NCBI RefSeq assembly: GCF_009932555.1
Contig: NZ_BLJO01000005.1
Span: 85,140-149,139 of the forward strand
Direction of reading: 5' to 3'
DNA length: 64,000 nt
Origin: Steroidobacter agaridevorans
GTDB lineage: Bacteria; Pseudomonadota; Gammaproteobacteria; Steroidobacterales; Steroidobacteraceae
A program made the position numbers and the translations under genes. The notes beneath the pieces are model-generated. The model did not search any database. It saw nothing but the letters and a program-made list of their open reading frames with translations, and was not told where the DNA came from. Shown piece after piece: positions 36,164 through 44,754 of this stretch (position 1 is its first letter; each line of letters opens with the position of its first letter).

Positions 36164-37638
36164 TGGCCGCGATCATGATCCAAGGCTGCGGATCGGACGT
36201 CGGCAAATCGTTGCTCGTCGCGGGGCTGTGCCGTCTGTTTGCGGATCGTGGGCTGACGGTGCGGCCGTTCAAGCCGCAGAACATGTCGAACAACGCGGCC
36301 GTCACGCCCGACGGTGGCGAGATCGGGCGCTCGACGGCGCTGCAGGCATTGGCCTGCCGGACCCCGCCGACTGTCGATATGAACCCGGTGTTGCTCAAGC
36401 CGCAAAGCGATCTGGGCTCGCAGCTGATCGTCCGCGGCCGGCGCCAGGGCGTCATGCAAGCCAGTGCGCATGGACGCGACAAACGGGAGCTGTTGCAGAT
36501 CGCGGTCGAGAGTTTCCGACGGTTGCAGCAAGAATCTGAGTTGGTGATCGTCGAGGGTGCGGGCAGCCCAGCGGAAACGAACCTGCGCACGCATGACATT
36601 GCGAACATGGGCTTTGCACATGCGGCCGATGTGCCCGTTGTGCTGGTAGGCGATATCGACCGCGGACATGTGATCGCTTCTTTGGTCGGCGCGCATGCTG
36701 TGCTCGACGAGGCCGATCGCGCTCGCATTCGGGGCTTCATCATCAACAAGTTTCGGGGCGATGCGAGTTTGTTCGATGATGGGCTCAGGACGATCGAGAG
36801 TCGCACCGGATGGTCTCGACTCGGCGTCGTGCCGTGGTTGCATCAGGCCGGCGCGCTGCCTGCGGAAGATGCCATGCAGTTGGATCAGTCGGGCATCGCG
36901 CCTGCTGTAGCTGCTCGAGATCGGATTCGCATCGTTATCCCTCGCCTGCCGCACATCGCGAACTTCGACGATTTCGACCCGCTGCGCGCGGAGCCACAGG
37001 TGGAGCTGCTATTCATTCACCCGGGTCAGCCGTTGCCGCTCGATGCGACACTGATCGTCCTTCCCGGCAGCAAGGCCACCATCGCCGATCTCGAATTCGT
37101 CCGCTCCCAAGGCTGGGACATCGACCTGCTCGCCCACGCCCGCCGCGGCGGCCGCGTGCTCGGCATCTGTGCCGGCTATCAAATGCTCGGCAACGTCGTC
37201 CTCGACCCGGAACGCATCGAAGGCCCCCAAGCCTCCGCCCGCGGCCTCGGCCTGCTCGACATCGCCACCACCATGACCGGCAACAAACAACTCCGCGCCA
37301 TCACCGGCACGGACCTGGTCACCGGCTCCGCCGTGAGCGGCTACGAAATGCACCTCGGCCTCTCCACCGGCCCAGCGACTGCGCATCCGTTCATCCGCTT
37401 CGACAACGGCACCACCGACGGCGCCCTCTCCCCAGACACCCGCATCCTCGGCTGCCACCTCCACGGCCTCTTCCACTCCCCCGCCTTCCGCTCCGCGTTC
37501 CTCGCCCGCCTGGGCGCTGAGTCGAATGAAGAGGATTACGCTTGTCGGGTGGAGCAATCGCTCGATGCGATCGCTGCTCAACTGGAACAAGCGTTGGATA
37601 TCGCGAAGCTCGCGGGAATCGCGAGGCTCGCCATCTAA
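36163..37638 (+). CDS. cobQ: Cobyric acid synthase CobQ/CbiP
   Basis: Glutamine-dependent amidase of four side chains of adenosylcobyrinic acid a,c-diamide. The 491 residues contain an N-terminal dethiobiotin-synthetase-like domain (IQGCGSDVGKS, FKPQNMSNN, VVEGAGSPAE) and a C-terminal triad GATase domain with nucleophile Cys336 in GICAGYQMLG and His434 in GCHLHGLF. ATG 36163 overlaps cbiB by 1 base. From about 37050 to 37510 codons end almost always in C, unlike the first half; see findings. No corrin-ring gene or cobB accompanies it here. Confidence 0.95.
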   Translation: MAAIMIQGCGSDVGKSLLVAGLCRLFADRGLTVRPFKPQNMSNNAAVTPDGGEIGRSTALQALACRTPPTVDMNPVLLKPQSDLGSQLIVRGRRQGVMQASAHGRDKRELLQIAVESFRRLQQESELVIVEGAGSPAETNLRTHDIANMGFAHAADVPVVLVGDIDRGHVIASLVGAHAVLDEADRARIRGFIINKFRGDASLFDDGLRTIESRTGWSRLGVVPWLHQAGALPAEDAMQLDQSGIAPAVAARDRIRIVIPRLPHIANFDDFDPLRAEPQVELLFIHPGQPLPLDATLIVLPGSKATIADLEFVRSQGWDIDLLAHARRGGRVLGICAGYQMLGNVVLDPERIEGPQASARGLGLLDIATTMTGNKQLRAITGTDLVTGSAVSGYEMHLGLSTGPATAHPFIRFDNGTTDGALSPDTRILGCHLHGLFHSPAFRSAFLARLGAESNEEDYACRVEQSLDAIAAQLEQALDIAKLAGIARLAI

Positions 37639-38329
37639 CCAGCGATTATCCGGATGCGCTCGTAAACCAGCTGAGCGCGATCCGCCTGATCATTCCCAGA
37701 TGCAATCAGTCCCGGCAGATAGTCGGCAAACAGCGGCGTCGCTAACAGACCTCCACAGTGCTCTCCCAGATACTTGCGTAAGTCATTGGGACTCGCGGCG
37801 ATCTCTTCGATCAAGCTCGGCCTGCCATCGATGACATTGACGATGTCTTCTAAATCGTGGCTTGCCAAGAGATCGCCGGCGCCGCGATCCGCATGTGCCT
37901 CGAACTTGGTCGCCAGAAAACTGGTGCGGCGATCAAGCGAATATCTTCGCCGTCCGGCAGTTTGAACGAAGTCGCACCGCTCACAGCGAGTGGGTACCAG
38001 CGATTGGCGAAGCCGAGAATACCGGGATCGGAGGGCATCACATCGACTTCTAGCCCTCGATAGCGCCAGCGACAGATAGGCGCTTCCGTCGCCATGTCTC
38101 GCTTGAAACCGAGCTTGGACAGCTCCCTTTCGATTCCGCGATAAGCAGACAGCGCCGAGACTGAAACGACGAGATCCACGTCCAGCGTGGCGCGCACAGG
38201 CGCAGCGGCTTCATCCGTTATGAGCAAACCGACTGCGCAACCTCCGACGAACACAACTTCTTTGCGCAACGGCCCGAGCGCATGAGCGACTAACTGTAAC
38301 TTTGCAACGTTGGGATCACGCGCTGCCAC
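37635..38329 (-). pseudogene. Frameshifted nucleotidyltransferase (AbiEii-like)
   Basis: GTG 38329 starts a protein with the nucleotidyltransferase features VFVGGCAVGLL and TLDVDLVV (Asp pair). After GEDIRLIAAPVF the frame goes off at a TTTT run (plus 37917-37920). One added T restores LATKFEAHADRGAGDLLASH and a continuous frame to 37635. The full protein would be about 230 residues, like AbiEii/MenA-type nucleotidyltransferase toxins. It overlaps the upstream regulator by 14 bases. Inactivation by a one-base deletion or a sequencing error are equally possible. Confidence 0.78.
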
Positions 38330-38861
38330 CGAAATACTTCTCCAACAGCTTCTGCGCCGCGGCTCGCTCGCGCGCTTGCCCGGACCGATATGCATCGAAT
38401 AGCGAAAGCACGGCATACAAATCCGCGTCTCGCGGAGCGGCTTCTGGAATAGTGGGATAGAGCGGCGCCAAGCTCACGCCGCGGGCTTTTCCATTCCTAT
38501 GAGCCCAAACCGGAATCGGATCGGTTGAAGGCGTGATGACGCTCTTCAATGGCTCAGCCGCATAAGCGGTGGGAACACCGCGACCGACTCGACCAAGTAC
38601 CGCCGGGAACGCGTACTTGGCACCTCCCAGAACGAACTCCTTCAGCTGCGGCCTCAGTATCGACGGCCGCCCCTCACGGATGACCGCCAGTCCCGCAAGT
38701 ACGGCCCGTTTCAAGGACGCGTGAACTGCCGATGCCGCCAAGCCAGTGCGCTCGGCGAGGCGCGCGTAGGTGGGACCGTTTTCGGCGCTGGTGAGCAGAG
38801 CCAGCAGAACGTACAAATCCTGCGGTTTCAACACCAGCTGCTGAGTGCTCCGTCGCGCCAT
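38316..38861 (-). CDS. Winged-helix regulator, AbiEi-like antitoxin candidate
   Basis: ATG 38861 gives about 181 residues; a GTG at 38903 is possible but would put the operator arm inside the gene. The N-terminal half has a helix-turn-helix pattern (TYARLAERTGLAASAVHASLKRAVLAGL, here about residues 31-60, shown as TYARLAERTGLAASAVH). The rest is unrecognised, with a C-terminal Ala/Arg-rich helix. It overlaps a nucleotidyltransferase gene and is preceded by a long inverted repeat, the layout of AbiE-type antitoxin/toxin pairs in which the antitoxin autoregulates. Family assignment is by context. Confidence 0.65.
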   Translation of the reverse strand: MARRSTQQLVLKPQDLYVLLALLTSAENGPTYARLAERTGLAASAVHASLKRAVLAGLAVIREGRPSILRPQLKEFVLGGAKYAFPAVLGRVGRGVPTAYAAEPLKSVITPSTDPIPVWAHRNGKARGVSLAPLYPTIPEAAPRDADLYAVLSLFDAYRSGQARERAAAQKLLEKYFGGSA

Positions 38862-38954
38862 ATTCTTGATTCTTGAATTGAGAATGCCGGCTTCGGCCAA
38901 CACCCTATCAGCCTGGTTATCGCAGTCAATATTCTCAATTCAAGAATAAAGAAT
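38862..38954. promoter_or_regulatory. 24-base inverted-repeat operator of the AbiE-like pair
   Basis: Arms 38862-38885 and 38931-38954 are inverted copies that differ at one base, separated by 45 bases. Each arm is itself near-palindromic (ATTCT-N7-AGAAT) with a further direct ATTCTT repeat. The left arm abuts the regulator start codon. The spacer contains a minus-strand TTGACT that could be a -35. Cooperative autorepression by the winged-helix protein is inferred. Confidence 0.8.
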
Positions 38955-39125
38955 GCCTGCCGCTTAAATTATTTCAACCTACTGATTTTTAAAGAAATGC
39001 TTGAAAGATAAGATATCGAAAAATTGTCAGTTTTGATGGATTTCGAGGCGCGCGCAGAGAAGAGTCGACAATCCCGGCCGATCCGGGCAAGGTTAGCCTT
39101 TCGACCACACTGACGAGTATTTGCC

Positions 39126-39698
39126 ATGGGCCACCGCCTCTCAAAAATCTACACACGCACCGGCGACGACGGCACGACCGGGTTGGGCGATGGGTCGCGG
39201 GTGGAGAAGACGCATGCGCGGATCGAGGCGTATGGGACGGTGGATGAGGCCAACAGTGCGATTGGGATGATCCTCGCTGTGCCTAACTTGCCGGCTGGTG
39301 TGTCGGCGGCGCTGACGCAGATTCAGCATGAGTTGTTCGATCTGGGCGGGGAGCTCGCGGTGCCGGGGTATCGGGTGATCACGGCGACGCATATCGATGC
39401 ACTGGAAGACACGCTGGATAAGTTCAACGAGCCGTTGCCGCCGTTGAAGGAGTTCATTCTGCCCGGCGGCGGGCCGGCGGCGGCTGCTTGCCATCTCGCG
39501 CGGGCTATCACGAGGCGGGCGGAGCGCTGCTCGTGGGCGGCGTCGAAGCAGGAAGACATCGCGCCGGAAGTCACGCGTTATTTGAATCGCCTGTCCGATC
39601 TGCTCTTCGTGATCGCGCGCGTCTTGGCGCGGCACGAGAACGGGCAGGAAGTGCTGTGGAAGAAAACGACGCCGGTCAGTTCAAAGCCAGCACGCTGA
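39126..39698 (+). CDS. PduO-type corrinoid adenosyltransferase
   Basis: ATP:cob(I)alamin adenosyltransferase of the trimeric PduO/MMAB family, not homologous to CobO. The 190 residues start with the ATP-binding IYTRTGDDGTTGLGDGSRV and continue with EAYGTVDEANSAIG, FILPGGG and ARAITRRAERC, then YLNRLSDLLFVIAR, all family signatures. It lies downstream of an A/T-rich gap after the AbiE-like module. Its 3' end overlaps the convergent tail-sheath gene by 23 bases. The first two thirds favour G-ending codons. Confidence 0.95.
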   Translation: MGHRLSKIYTRTGDDGTTGLGDGSRVEKTHARIEAYGTVDEANSAIGMILAVPNLPAGVSAALTQIQHELFDLGGELAVPGYRVITATHIDALEDTLDKFNEPLPPLKEFILPGGGPAAAACHLARAITRRAERCSWAASKQEDIAPEVTRYLNRLSDLLFVIARVLARHENGQEVLWKKTTPVSSKPAR

Positions 39699-41316
39699 TG
39701 AAATCGTCCTTGGGCGTGAGCCGGAGCGTGATTTCCTGCTCCAGCTCGCGCGACACGACCAAGGTGGCCTCGAAGCGATTGACCATCACCGGCTTCACTG
39801 TAGAACCGCCGGGCCGATGCGTCAGCATGAAGCTGTGATAAGCGCCGGCATGGGTCGCGGTGAACTGCACCAGAATGTGGATGCCGTCGCCTTCGTCATT
39901 GATGCGCTCGTCACAGATCACCAGGAACGCCTGATCCGCCGGCACTGAAGCGAAGGCGCCCGCACTTCGCAGCTCGCTCAAGAAATTAGAGATCTGCCGC
40001 GACACTCGCATCCAGGTGCTCGCTGCATTGGGCAGGCCCGCACACCAGCGCGTGCCGCGCTCGATGGCGTTGATCACAAACAGCGCGAAACGACGCTGCG
40101 CCAGATAAGACCAATCCGACGACGCACTCGCCCCGCAAGCCAAGGTCCGCAAGGCGGGCCATTCGCGATCGGGATTGCGCACCGACTGCAGCACATTGAC
40201 GCCCATGGCCGCGAGCAGCCAGCGATCGGAGTTGTTCACTTCTTTGGCCAGCTTGGCGCTGGAACGGAGCATCGGCTCCGGCTCGCGGTCTGAAACCGCC
40301 GCCGCAACCGCCTCACCCGAGCGCGACAGCAATCCGGCGACCGCACCGCCGTTACCAAAGACCTCGAGGCGTCCTCGCAGCCGGTCCATCGCCGAGATCC
40401 GCGGAAAAAACATCAGCGCGTTGTCACTGCGAAAGTCGAGCGCCTTGAGCGAACGAATCGCCTCGGGAGCGCTTTCCCACGACGACGGCGGATCGACGAT
40501 CAGCATCGCCCGCTTGTCCCGGCAGAAGCGGGTCGCGACCAGCAACGCGCTCACTCCCACATCGATGACTCGCGCCAGCGGCGGGATGTACAGGAACGCC
40601 AGATCGTCGACGCTTTCCAATGCAAACAATCCCGTGCCGCGGGCGGCCGAACCGATCACGTCATAGTCGGTGATGGGCTTGCCGTCATCACCATCGGGAT
40701 TGGAGTTCACATAGCCCACCGGCAGATTGGTGCCCGGCATGAGCGTGCGATCGGGCCGGATCAGCGGCACCGCGCCGCGCACCCGCATCAGGTCCGATTC
40801 CAACAGCACCGAAGTGACGAACCGGGGCGACTGCGGATCCACCGACAGGGCACGGAACGTTTCCTGCTCTTCGACCCGTTCCGAGCCCGGCGAGCGCACA
40901 CGTTGAATGACCAGGTTGAAGGTTTGTTCGTCGTTGCTATCGATATGGTCGTAATCGATCGACGCTCGCAGGAATTCACGAGTGCCGGGCGCTCGCGCTT
41001 CGAGCCGCAATGTCTCCCGGCCGCACTTCAACGAGAGCGTTACCGGCGCCGCGCCATTCGCCACCCGAACGATCACCGCCTGGCGACCGCCCTGCTCGAA
41101 GAAATGCTCGACTGCGTAGGCAAGGGGGCTCGGCTGCCACAGGCCGCCGAAGTGCTGCTGAAAGTCCGCGAAGCTGCGGACGACGATGGGTTGATGCAAC
41201 GGACCGCGAAGAGTACGACCGACGAACGCGGTCAGTTGCGCGTTGGCGCGCGCAATAGGTTGCTCCGCACTCGACGTTGCCGCGAACTGGATACCAGCGA
41301 GCGTTTGCTCCCGCAC
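39676..41316 (-). CDS. Orphan phage-tail-sheath family protein
   Basis: GTG 41316 follows GGGGAGG. The 546 residues resemble contractile-tail sheath proteins: an N-terminal SSAEQPIARANAQLTAFVGR-like start with FADFQQHFGG, a central variable domain (YDVIGSAARGTGLFALESVDD, about residue 220), and the conserved C-terminal domain with NAASTWMRVSRQISNFL, LRSAGAF and DQAFLVICDE. No tube, baseplate, spike, AAA+ or tail-terminator gene is nearby, so it is a stand-alone sheath. It could be a phage or eCIS remnant, or a domesticated structural protein. It ends inside the 3' end of the adenosyltransferase gene. Confidence 0.85.
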   Translation of the reverse strand: MREQTLAGIQFAATSSAEQPIARANAQLTAFVGRTLRGPLHQPIVVRSFADFQQHFGGLWQPSPLAYAVEHFFEQGGRQAVIVRVANGAAPVTLSLKCGRETLRLEARAPGTREFLRASIDYDHIDSNDEQTFNLVIQRVRSPGSERVEEQETFRALSVDPQSPRFVTSVLLESDLMRVRGAVPLIRPDRTLMPGTNLPVGYVNSNPDGDDGKPITDYDVIGSAARGTGLFALESVDDLAFLYIPPLARVIDVGVSALLVATRFCRDKRAMLIVDPPSSWESAPEAIRSLKALDFRSDNALMFFPRISAMDRLRGRLEVFGNGGAVAGLLSRSGEAVAAAVSDREPEPMLRSSAKLAKEVNNSDRWLLAAMGVNVLQSVRNPDREWPALRTLACGASASSDWSYLAQRRFALFVINAIERGTRWCAGLPNAASTWMRVSRQISNFLSELRSAGAFASVPADQAFLVICDERINDEGDGIHILVQFTATHAGAYHSFMLTHRPGGSTVKPVMVNRFEATLVVSRELEQEITLRLTPKDDFISVLALN

Positions 41317-41379
41317 CGTACCTCCCCAGGTGTGTGCGGAGCGTAAGTTATCATAGCTATTGACAGGAACTACAACTGT

Positions 41380-42228
41380 TTACAGCTGATTCGTGCCGAA
41401 AGTGTCACAAGCCTGCACCGAGCCCGTCTCGTAGCCGCGTTTGAACCATCGCACGCGCTGCTCCGAGCTGCCATGTGTAAACGACTCCGGCGCTATGTAA
41501 CCGCGCGCCTGCTTCTGCAAGCGGTCGTCGCCGATCGCGGCGGCGGCATTCAAACCTTCTTCGATATCGCCTTGCTCGAGCAGCTGACGGGAACGATCGG
41601 CGTTGTGCGCCCAGATGCCGGCGAAACAATCGGCCTGCAGCTCCTGCCGCACCGATAAAGCATTCGCTTCGGCCTCGCCGGCCTGCTGCCGTGCCGCCAT
41701 GTTGCGCTCCGAAATGCCAAGCAGCGTCTGGACGTGATGTCCGATCTCATGCGCGACCACATACGCCTGCGCGAAATCGCCCGGTGCGCCGAAGCGGTTT
41801 TGCAGCTCCTGATAGAACGACAGATCGATATAGACCTTGTGATCGCCGGGGCAGTAGAACGGCCCGACCGCAGCCTCGGCGAATCCGCAAGCCGACTCGA
41901 CCGCGCCCGAGAACAACACCAGCTTCGGCTGCTCATAGGTACGTCCAGCCTGGCTGAAGATCTGGCCCCATGTTTCTTCCGTATCCGCCAGCACCACGCT
42001 GACGAACTCGCGCGACTGCGCTTCCTCGGGGGTTTCCTCATAGGGACCTTCCTGGGACGTGGGCGCCGAAGGCTGCACGCCTTGCAGAACGACCGATGGG
42101 TCCTGACCGAAGTAGATGGCGATCAGCGCCAGCACGATGGTGCCGATGCCAATGCCGCCGGCCCGTCCGAAACGGACGCCACGCCGATCTTCGATGTTCG
42201 AGCTGCCTTGCCGACCTCGCCAACGCAT
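41380..42228 (-). CDS. ypfJ: Neutral zinc metallopeptidase, YpfJ/KPN_02809 family
   Basis: The 282 residues have a cytosolic basic N-terminus (MRWRGRQGSSNIEDRRG), one transmembrane helix (IGIGTIVLALIAIYF, about 26-40) and a periplasmic peptidase domain. The zinc motif HEIGHHVQ lies near residue 160, with GPFYCPGDHKVYIDLSFY before it and LQADCFAGIWAH after it, all family signatures; the family is largely uncharacterised. Monocistronic as far as can be seen. Confidence 0.92.
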   Translation of the reverse strand: MRWRGRQGSSNIEDRRGVRFGRAGGIGIGTIVLALIAIYFGQDPSVVLQGVQPSAPTSQEGPYEETPEEAQSREFVSVVLADTEETWGQIFSQAGRTYEQPKLVLFSGAVESACGFAEAAVGPFYCPGDHKVYIDLSFYQELQNRFGAPGDFAQAYVVAHEIGHHVQTLLGISERNMAARQQAGEAEANALSVRQELQADCFAGIWAHNADRSRQLLEQGDIEEGLNAAAAIGDDRLQKQARGYIAPESFTHGSSEQRVRWFKRGYETGSVQACDTFGTNQL

Positions 42229-42312
42229 GACGTCACTCCGCCGAGATTTCTTGTCGGTAGAGGTTATACGGCCTGGGACGCGAAGTGTTCCAGCCGTGGA
42301 GGAAAGTCGAGC

Positions 42313-43491
42313 TTACGCCGCCAGTTTCTTCGGGTCGGCAGTAATGAGGGAGGAATACAGCTCGGCCATCCGAGCGGCCGTCGCGCCGGCCGACCAGGTG
42401 GCGGCGTAGGCGCGCGCTTCAGTGGACATCGTCCGCCGCCGCTCTGGATCATTGAGCAACTCGACGACCAGGTTCGCGAAGCCTGCTTCGTCATCCGGCG
42501 CGACGCGCGCCCCGCGCTCGGGCTTCACGATGTCCGCAGTACCCATGTAAGCGGTGGAAACAACCGGCGTGCCGCAGGCCATTGCCTCCAACAGCACCAG
42601 GCCCTGGGTCTCGGTCTTCGATGAGAACACGAACAGATCGCCGGCGTTGTAGCAGTCCGGCAGCTCGCGCTCGCGCGACAGGTAACCGACGAACCGAACG
42701 TTCGCCGAAAGTTTCAACGACTCGACATAGGACTTGCAGTGCTCGAGGGCGGGCCCTTCGCCGGCCACGACCAGCATCGTCTCCGGCTTGCGCTTCACAA
42801 CGCGAACAAACATTCGCAACAGGAAATCGATGTTCTTTTCATGAGCGATGCGCCCGACGTGCACCAGCGTCGGCCGATCCGCGGCAATGCCGACGCGCTC
42901 GCGAAACCGGCGGCCATCGCCGCTCGCGAAACGTTCCATCTCCATGCCGGTGGGAATGATGTGCATCGGACAACGCACACCGTAGTCCTGCAATGCCTTC
43001 TGCATCGCCATCGACGGCACGACGAGCGCATCGAGCGCGGAACATTGCGATACCGTGAATCGACGCGCGACGAAGCGCATCACCGAGCGAGGAATGAGCG
43101 GCACGTAGTGATGCAGATACTCTTCGAAGTAGGTGTGATAGGTCTCGATCACCGGCACGCCCAGCTCCCTGGCGACGCTCACACCGTAATAGTGAGCGAT
43201 GAACGGCGTCTGGATGTGCACGAGATCGAAGCCGCCGCGCTTGAGCTCCGGACGCAGCGAGCGGAGAGCGTTCTGCCTGAGGATGCGATCTTCGGGATCG
43301 CGCGGCAGATAACGGGACGGCACCCGGATGACGGGCTCCTGGCCCGCGTCGGAATATTCGAGGGGATATTCCGGCGCGATCAGCACCGTTTCATGCCCGG
43401 CCGCGTGCAGACCCCGGCGGAATGTCTGGATCGAGGTGGAAACGCCGTTGATGCGCGGAAAATAAACATCCGAGATCATCAAGATGCGCAT
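42313..43491 (-). CDS. Family 4 glycosyltransferase (GT-B fold)
   Basis: The 392 residues match retaining GT4 enzymes: N-terminal RILMISDVYFPRINGVSTSI, VIETYHTYFEEYLHHY, the inter-domain HIIPTGMEMERFASGD, and the donor site VHVGRIAHEKNID and SSKTETQGLVLLEAMACGTPVV with the EX7E pair. This resembles diacylglycerol glucosyl- or mannosyl-transferases (alpha-monoglucosyl-diacylglycerol synthase type). Acceptor is not predictable. It stands alone next to a structured intergenic element. Confidence 0.88.
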   Translation of the reverse strand: MRILMISDVYFPRINGVSTSIQTFRRGLHAAGHETVLIAPEYPLEYSDAGQEPVIRVPSRYLPRDPEDRILRQNALRSLRPELKRGGFDLVHIQTPFIAHYYGVSVARELGVPVIETYHTYFEEYLHHYVPLIPRSVMRFVARRFTVSQCSALDALVVPSMAMQKALQDYGVRCPMHIIPTGMEMERFASGDGRRFRERVGIAADRPTLVHVGRIAHEKNIDFLLRMFVRVVKRKPETMLVVAGEGPALEHCKSYVESLKLSANVRFVGYLSRERELPDCYNAGDLFVFSSKTETQGLVLLEAMACGTPVVSTAYMGTADIVKPERGARVAPDDEAGFANLVVELLNDPERRRTMSTEARAYAATWSAGATAARMAELYSSLITADPKKLAA

Positions 43492-43570
43492 GCCGGCACT
43501 CGTGACTAGCGATGGGCGCGGAGCGTATGGCGTTTACATGACAGGTTGATGAACTAGGGGGACCTGAGAA

Positions 43571-43663
43571 CCCACCCCCTGGCCCCTCCCGATGGGAGGG
43601 GGAATAATTTTTTCTCCCTGCGGGAGACTGGCCTTTTTCAGAAGGGCCATCTCACGCCAGGGG
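43571..43663. repeat. Nested-hairpin extragenic element (REP-like)
   Basis: Outer stem CCCCTGGC (43576-43583) with GCCAGGGG (43656-43663) encloses three smaller hairpins: CCCCTCCC/GGGAGGGG (43583-43601) followed by a T6 run, CTCCC/GGGAG (43614-43626), and GGCC/GGCC. It lies between the divergently oriented 5' end of the glycosyltransferase gene and the 3' end of htpX. Whether other genomic copies exist cannot be seen here. Confidence 0.6.
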
Positions 43664-43686
43664 AATCATTCCTGCGGAGCCTTTCC

Positions 43687-43715
43687 AAAAAAAACGGCGG
43701 CCCACCCGGCCGCCG
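43687..43715 (-). terminator. Intrinsic terminator of htpX
   Basis: On the minus strand CGGCGGCC (complement of 43708-43715), a 5-base loop, GGCCGCCG (complement of 43695-43702), then eight T residues. It begins 22 bases after the htpX stop. A textbook Rho-independent terminator. Confidence 0.92.
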
Positions 43716-43736
43716 TCGTAGAGAAACTGACCTCGC

Positions 43737-44621
43737 TCAAGCCGCCTGGCGGAGCGCGGCGATGCGCTCTTCCAGCGGCGGGTGCGTCATGAACAATCGC
43801 GCCAGACCGCCGGGCTTCTTCTCAGTGCTGATGCCTAGGGCCTGCATCGAATCCGGCAGTGGCGTGGAATGCCCGTGACGCAAGCGCTCCAACGCGCCGA
43901 TCATATTTTGGCGACCGGCCAGGTTCGCGCCGCCCGCATCGGCGCGGAACTCGCGATAGCGCGAGAACCACATGACGATCATGCTGGCGAGAATGCCCAG
44001 CACCAACTGCGCAATGATCGTGGTGATCATGAAGGCCGGACCATGGTCGCGCTCCGTCTTGAACACGACGCGGTCGACGGTATAGCCGATCACTCGCGAC
44101 AGGAACACGACGAACGTGTTCACGACGCCTTGAATCAGCGTCAGTGTCACCATGTCGCCGTTCGCAACGTGGCTGACTTCGTGCGCGAGCACAGCTTCGA
44201 CTTGTGGTTGTGACATGTTGTGCAGCAGTCCGCTGCTCACTGCGACGAGCGCGTTGTTGCGATTCGCGCCAGTCGCGAACGCGTTCATATCGGGCGCATC
44301 GAAGATGCCGACTTCAGGCATGCCGATGCCGGCGGCCTGCGCTTGCTTGCGCACGGTCTCGACCAGCCACGCTTCAGTCGGATTGCGCGGCTGCTCGATC
44401 ACGCGCACGCCCATGCTGCGCTTGGCGATGAATTTCGACATGGCCAGCGAGATCAGCGAGCCCGCGAAGCCGACAACGGCGGAGAACACCAGCAGGTTGG
44501 TGAGATCGAGGCCGGTGCCTTGCTCGTTGAGAATGCGATCGACGCCGAGCAGGCGCAGGGTGACGCTGAGGACCAGCAGAATGGCCACGTTGGTGGCGAC
44601 GAACAGCAATATGCGTTTCAT
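43737..44621 (-). CDS. htpX: Membrane zinc protease HtpX
   Basis: Heat/envelope-stress M48 protease of the inner membrane that degrades misfolded membrane proteins. ATG 44621 ([17 protein letters not shown]) gives the usual 294 residues. Two N-terminal helices precede the catalytic HEVSH (about residue 149) with the third ligand in [16 protein letters not shown], and further hydrophobic helices lie between. [14 protein letters not shown] ends the protein, as in E. coli HtpX. An ATG 51 bases upstream is in frame but unsupported by the family. Confidence 0.95.
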   Translation of the reverse strand: MKRILLFVATNVAILLVLSVTLRLLGVDRILNEQGTGLDLTNLLVFSAVVGFAGSLISLAMSKFIAKRSMGVRVIEQPRNPTEAWLVETVRKQAQAAGIGMPEVGIFDAPDMNAFATGANRNNALVAVSSGLLHNMSQPQVEAVLAHEVSHVANGDMVTLTLIQGVVNTFVVFLSRVIGYTVDRVVFKTERDHGPAFMITTIIAQLVLGILASMIVMWFSRYREFRADAGGANLAGRQNMIGALERLRHGHSTPLPDSMQALGISTEKKPGGLARLFMTHPPLEERIAALRQAA

Positions 44622-44754
44622 AGTTGACTCGAGGCCGGTGGATCGATTCCTGGGGACAAACGCGCGGGGCATCGAACGCAGCTAACCTGCGGACGATATG
44701 CGGCCGGACGCCCGCCGCTTCAAGCGGGCGCCCGGTCGCAATAAACGAGAGGAT

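Noticed and set aside
36810-37520. 236-codon low-complexity frame inside cobQ
   Set aside because: Arises from the C-ending codon patch in the second half of cobQ.
39676-41316. Prophage
   Set aside because: A single sheath-family gene; no integrase, capsid, terminase or other tail gene in the window.
43571-43663. CRISPR-like repeat
   Set aside because: No regularly spaced repeats or spacers; it is a nested hairpin.
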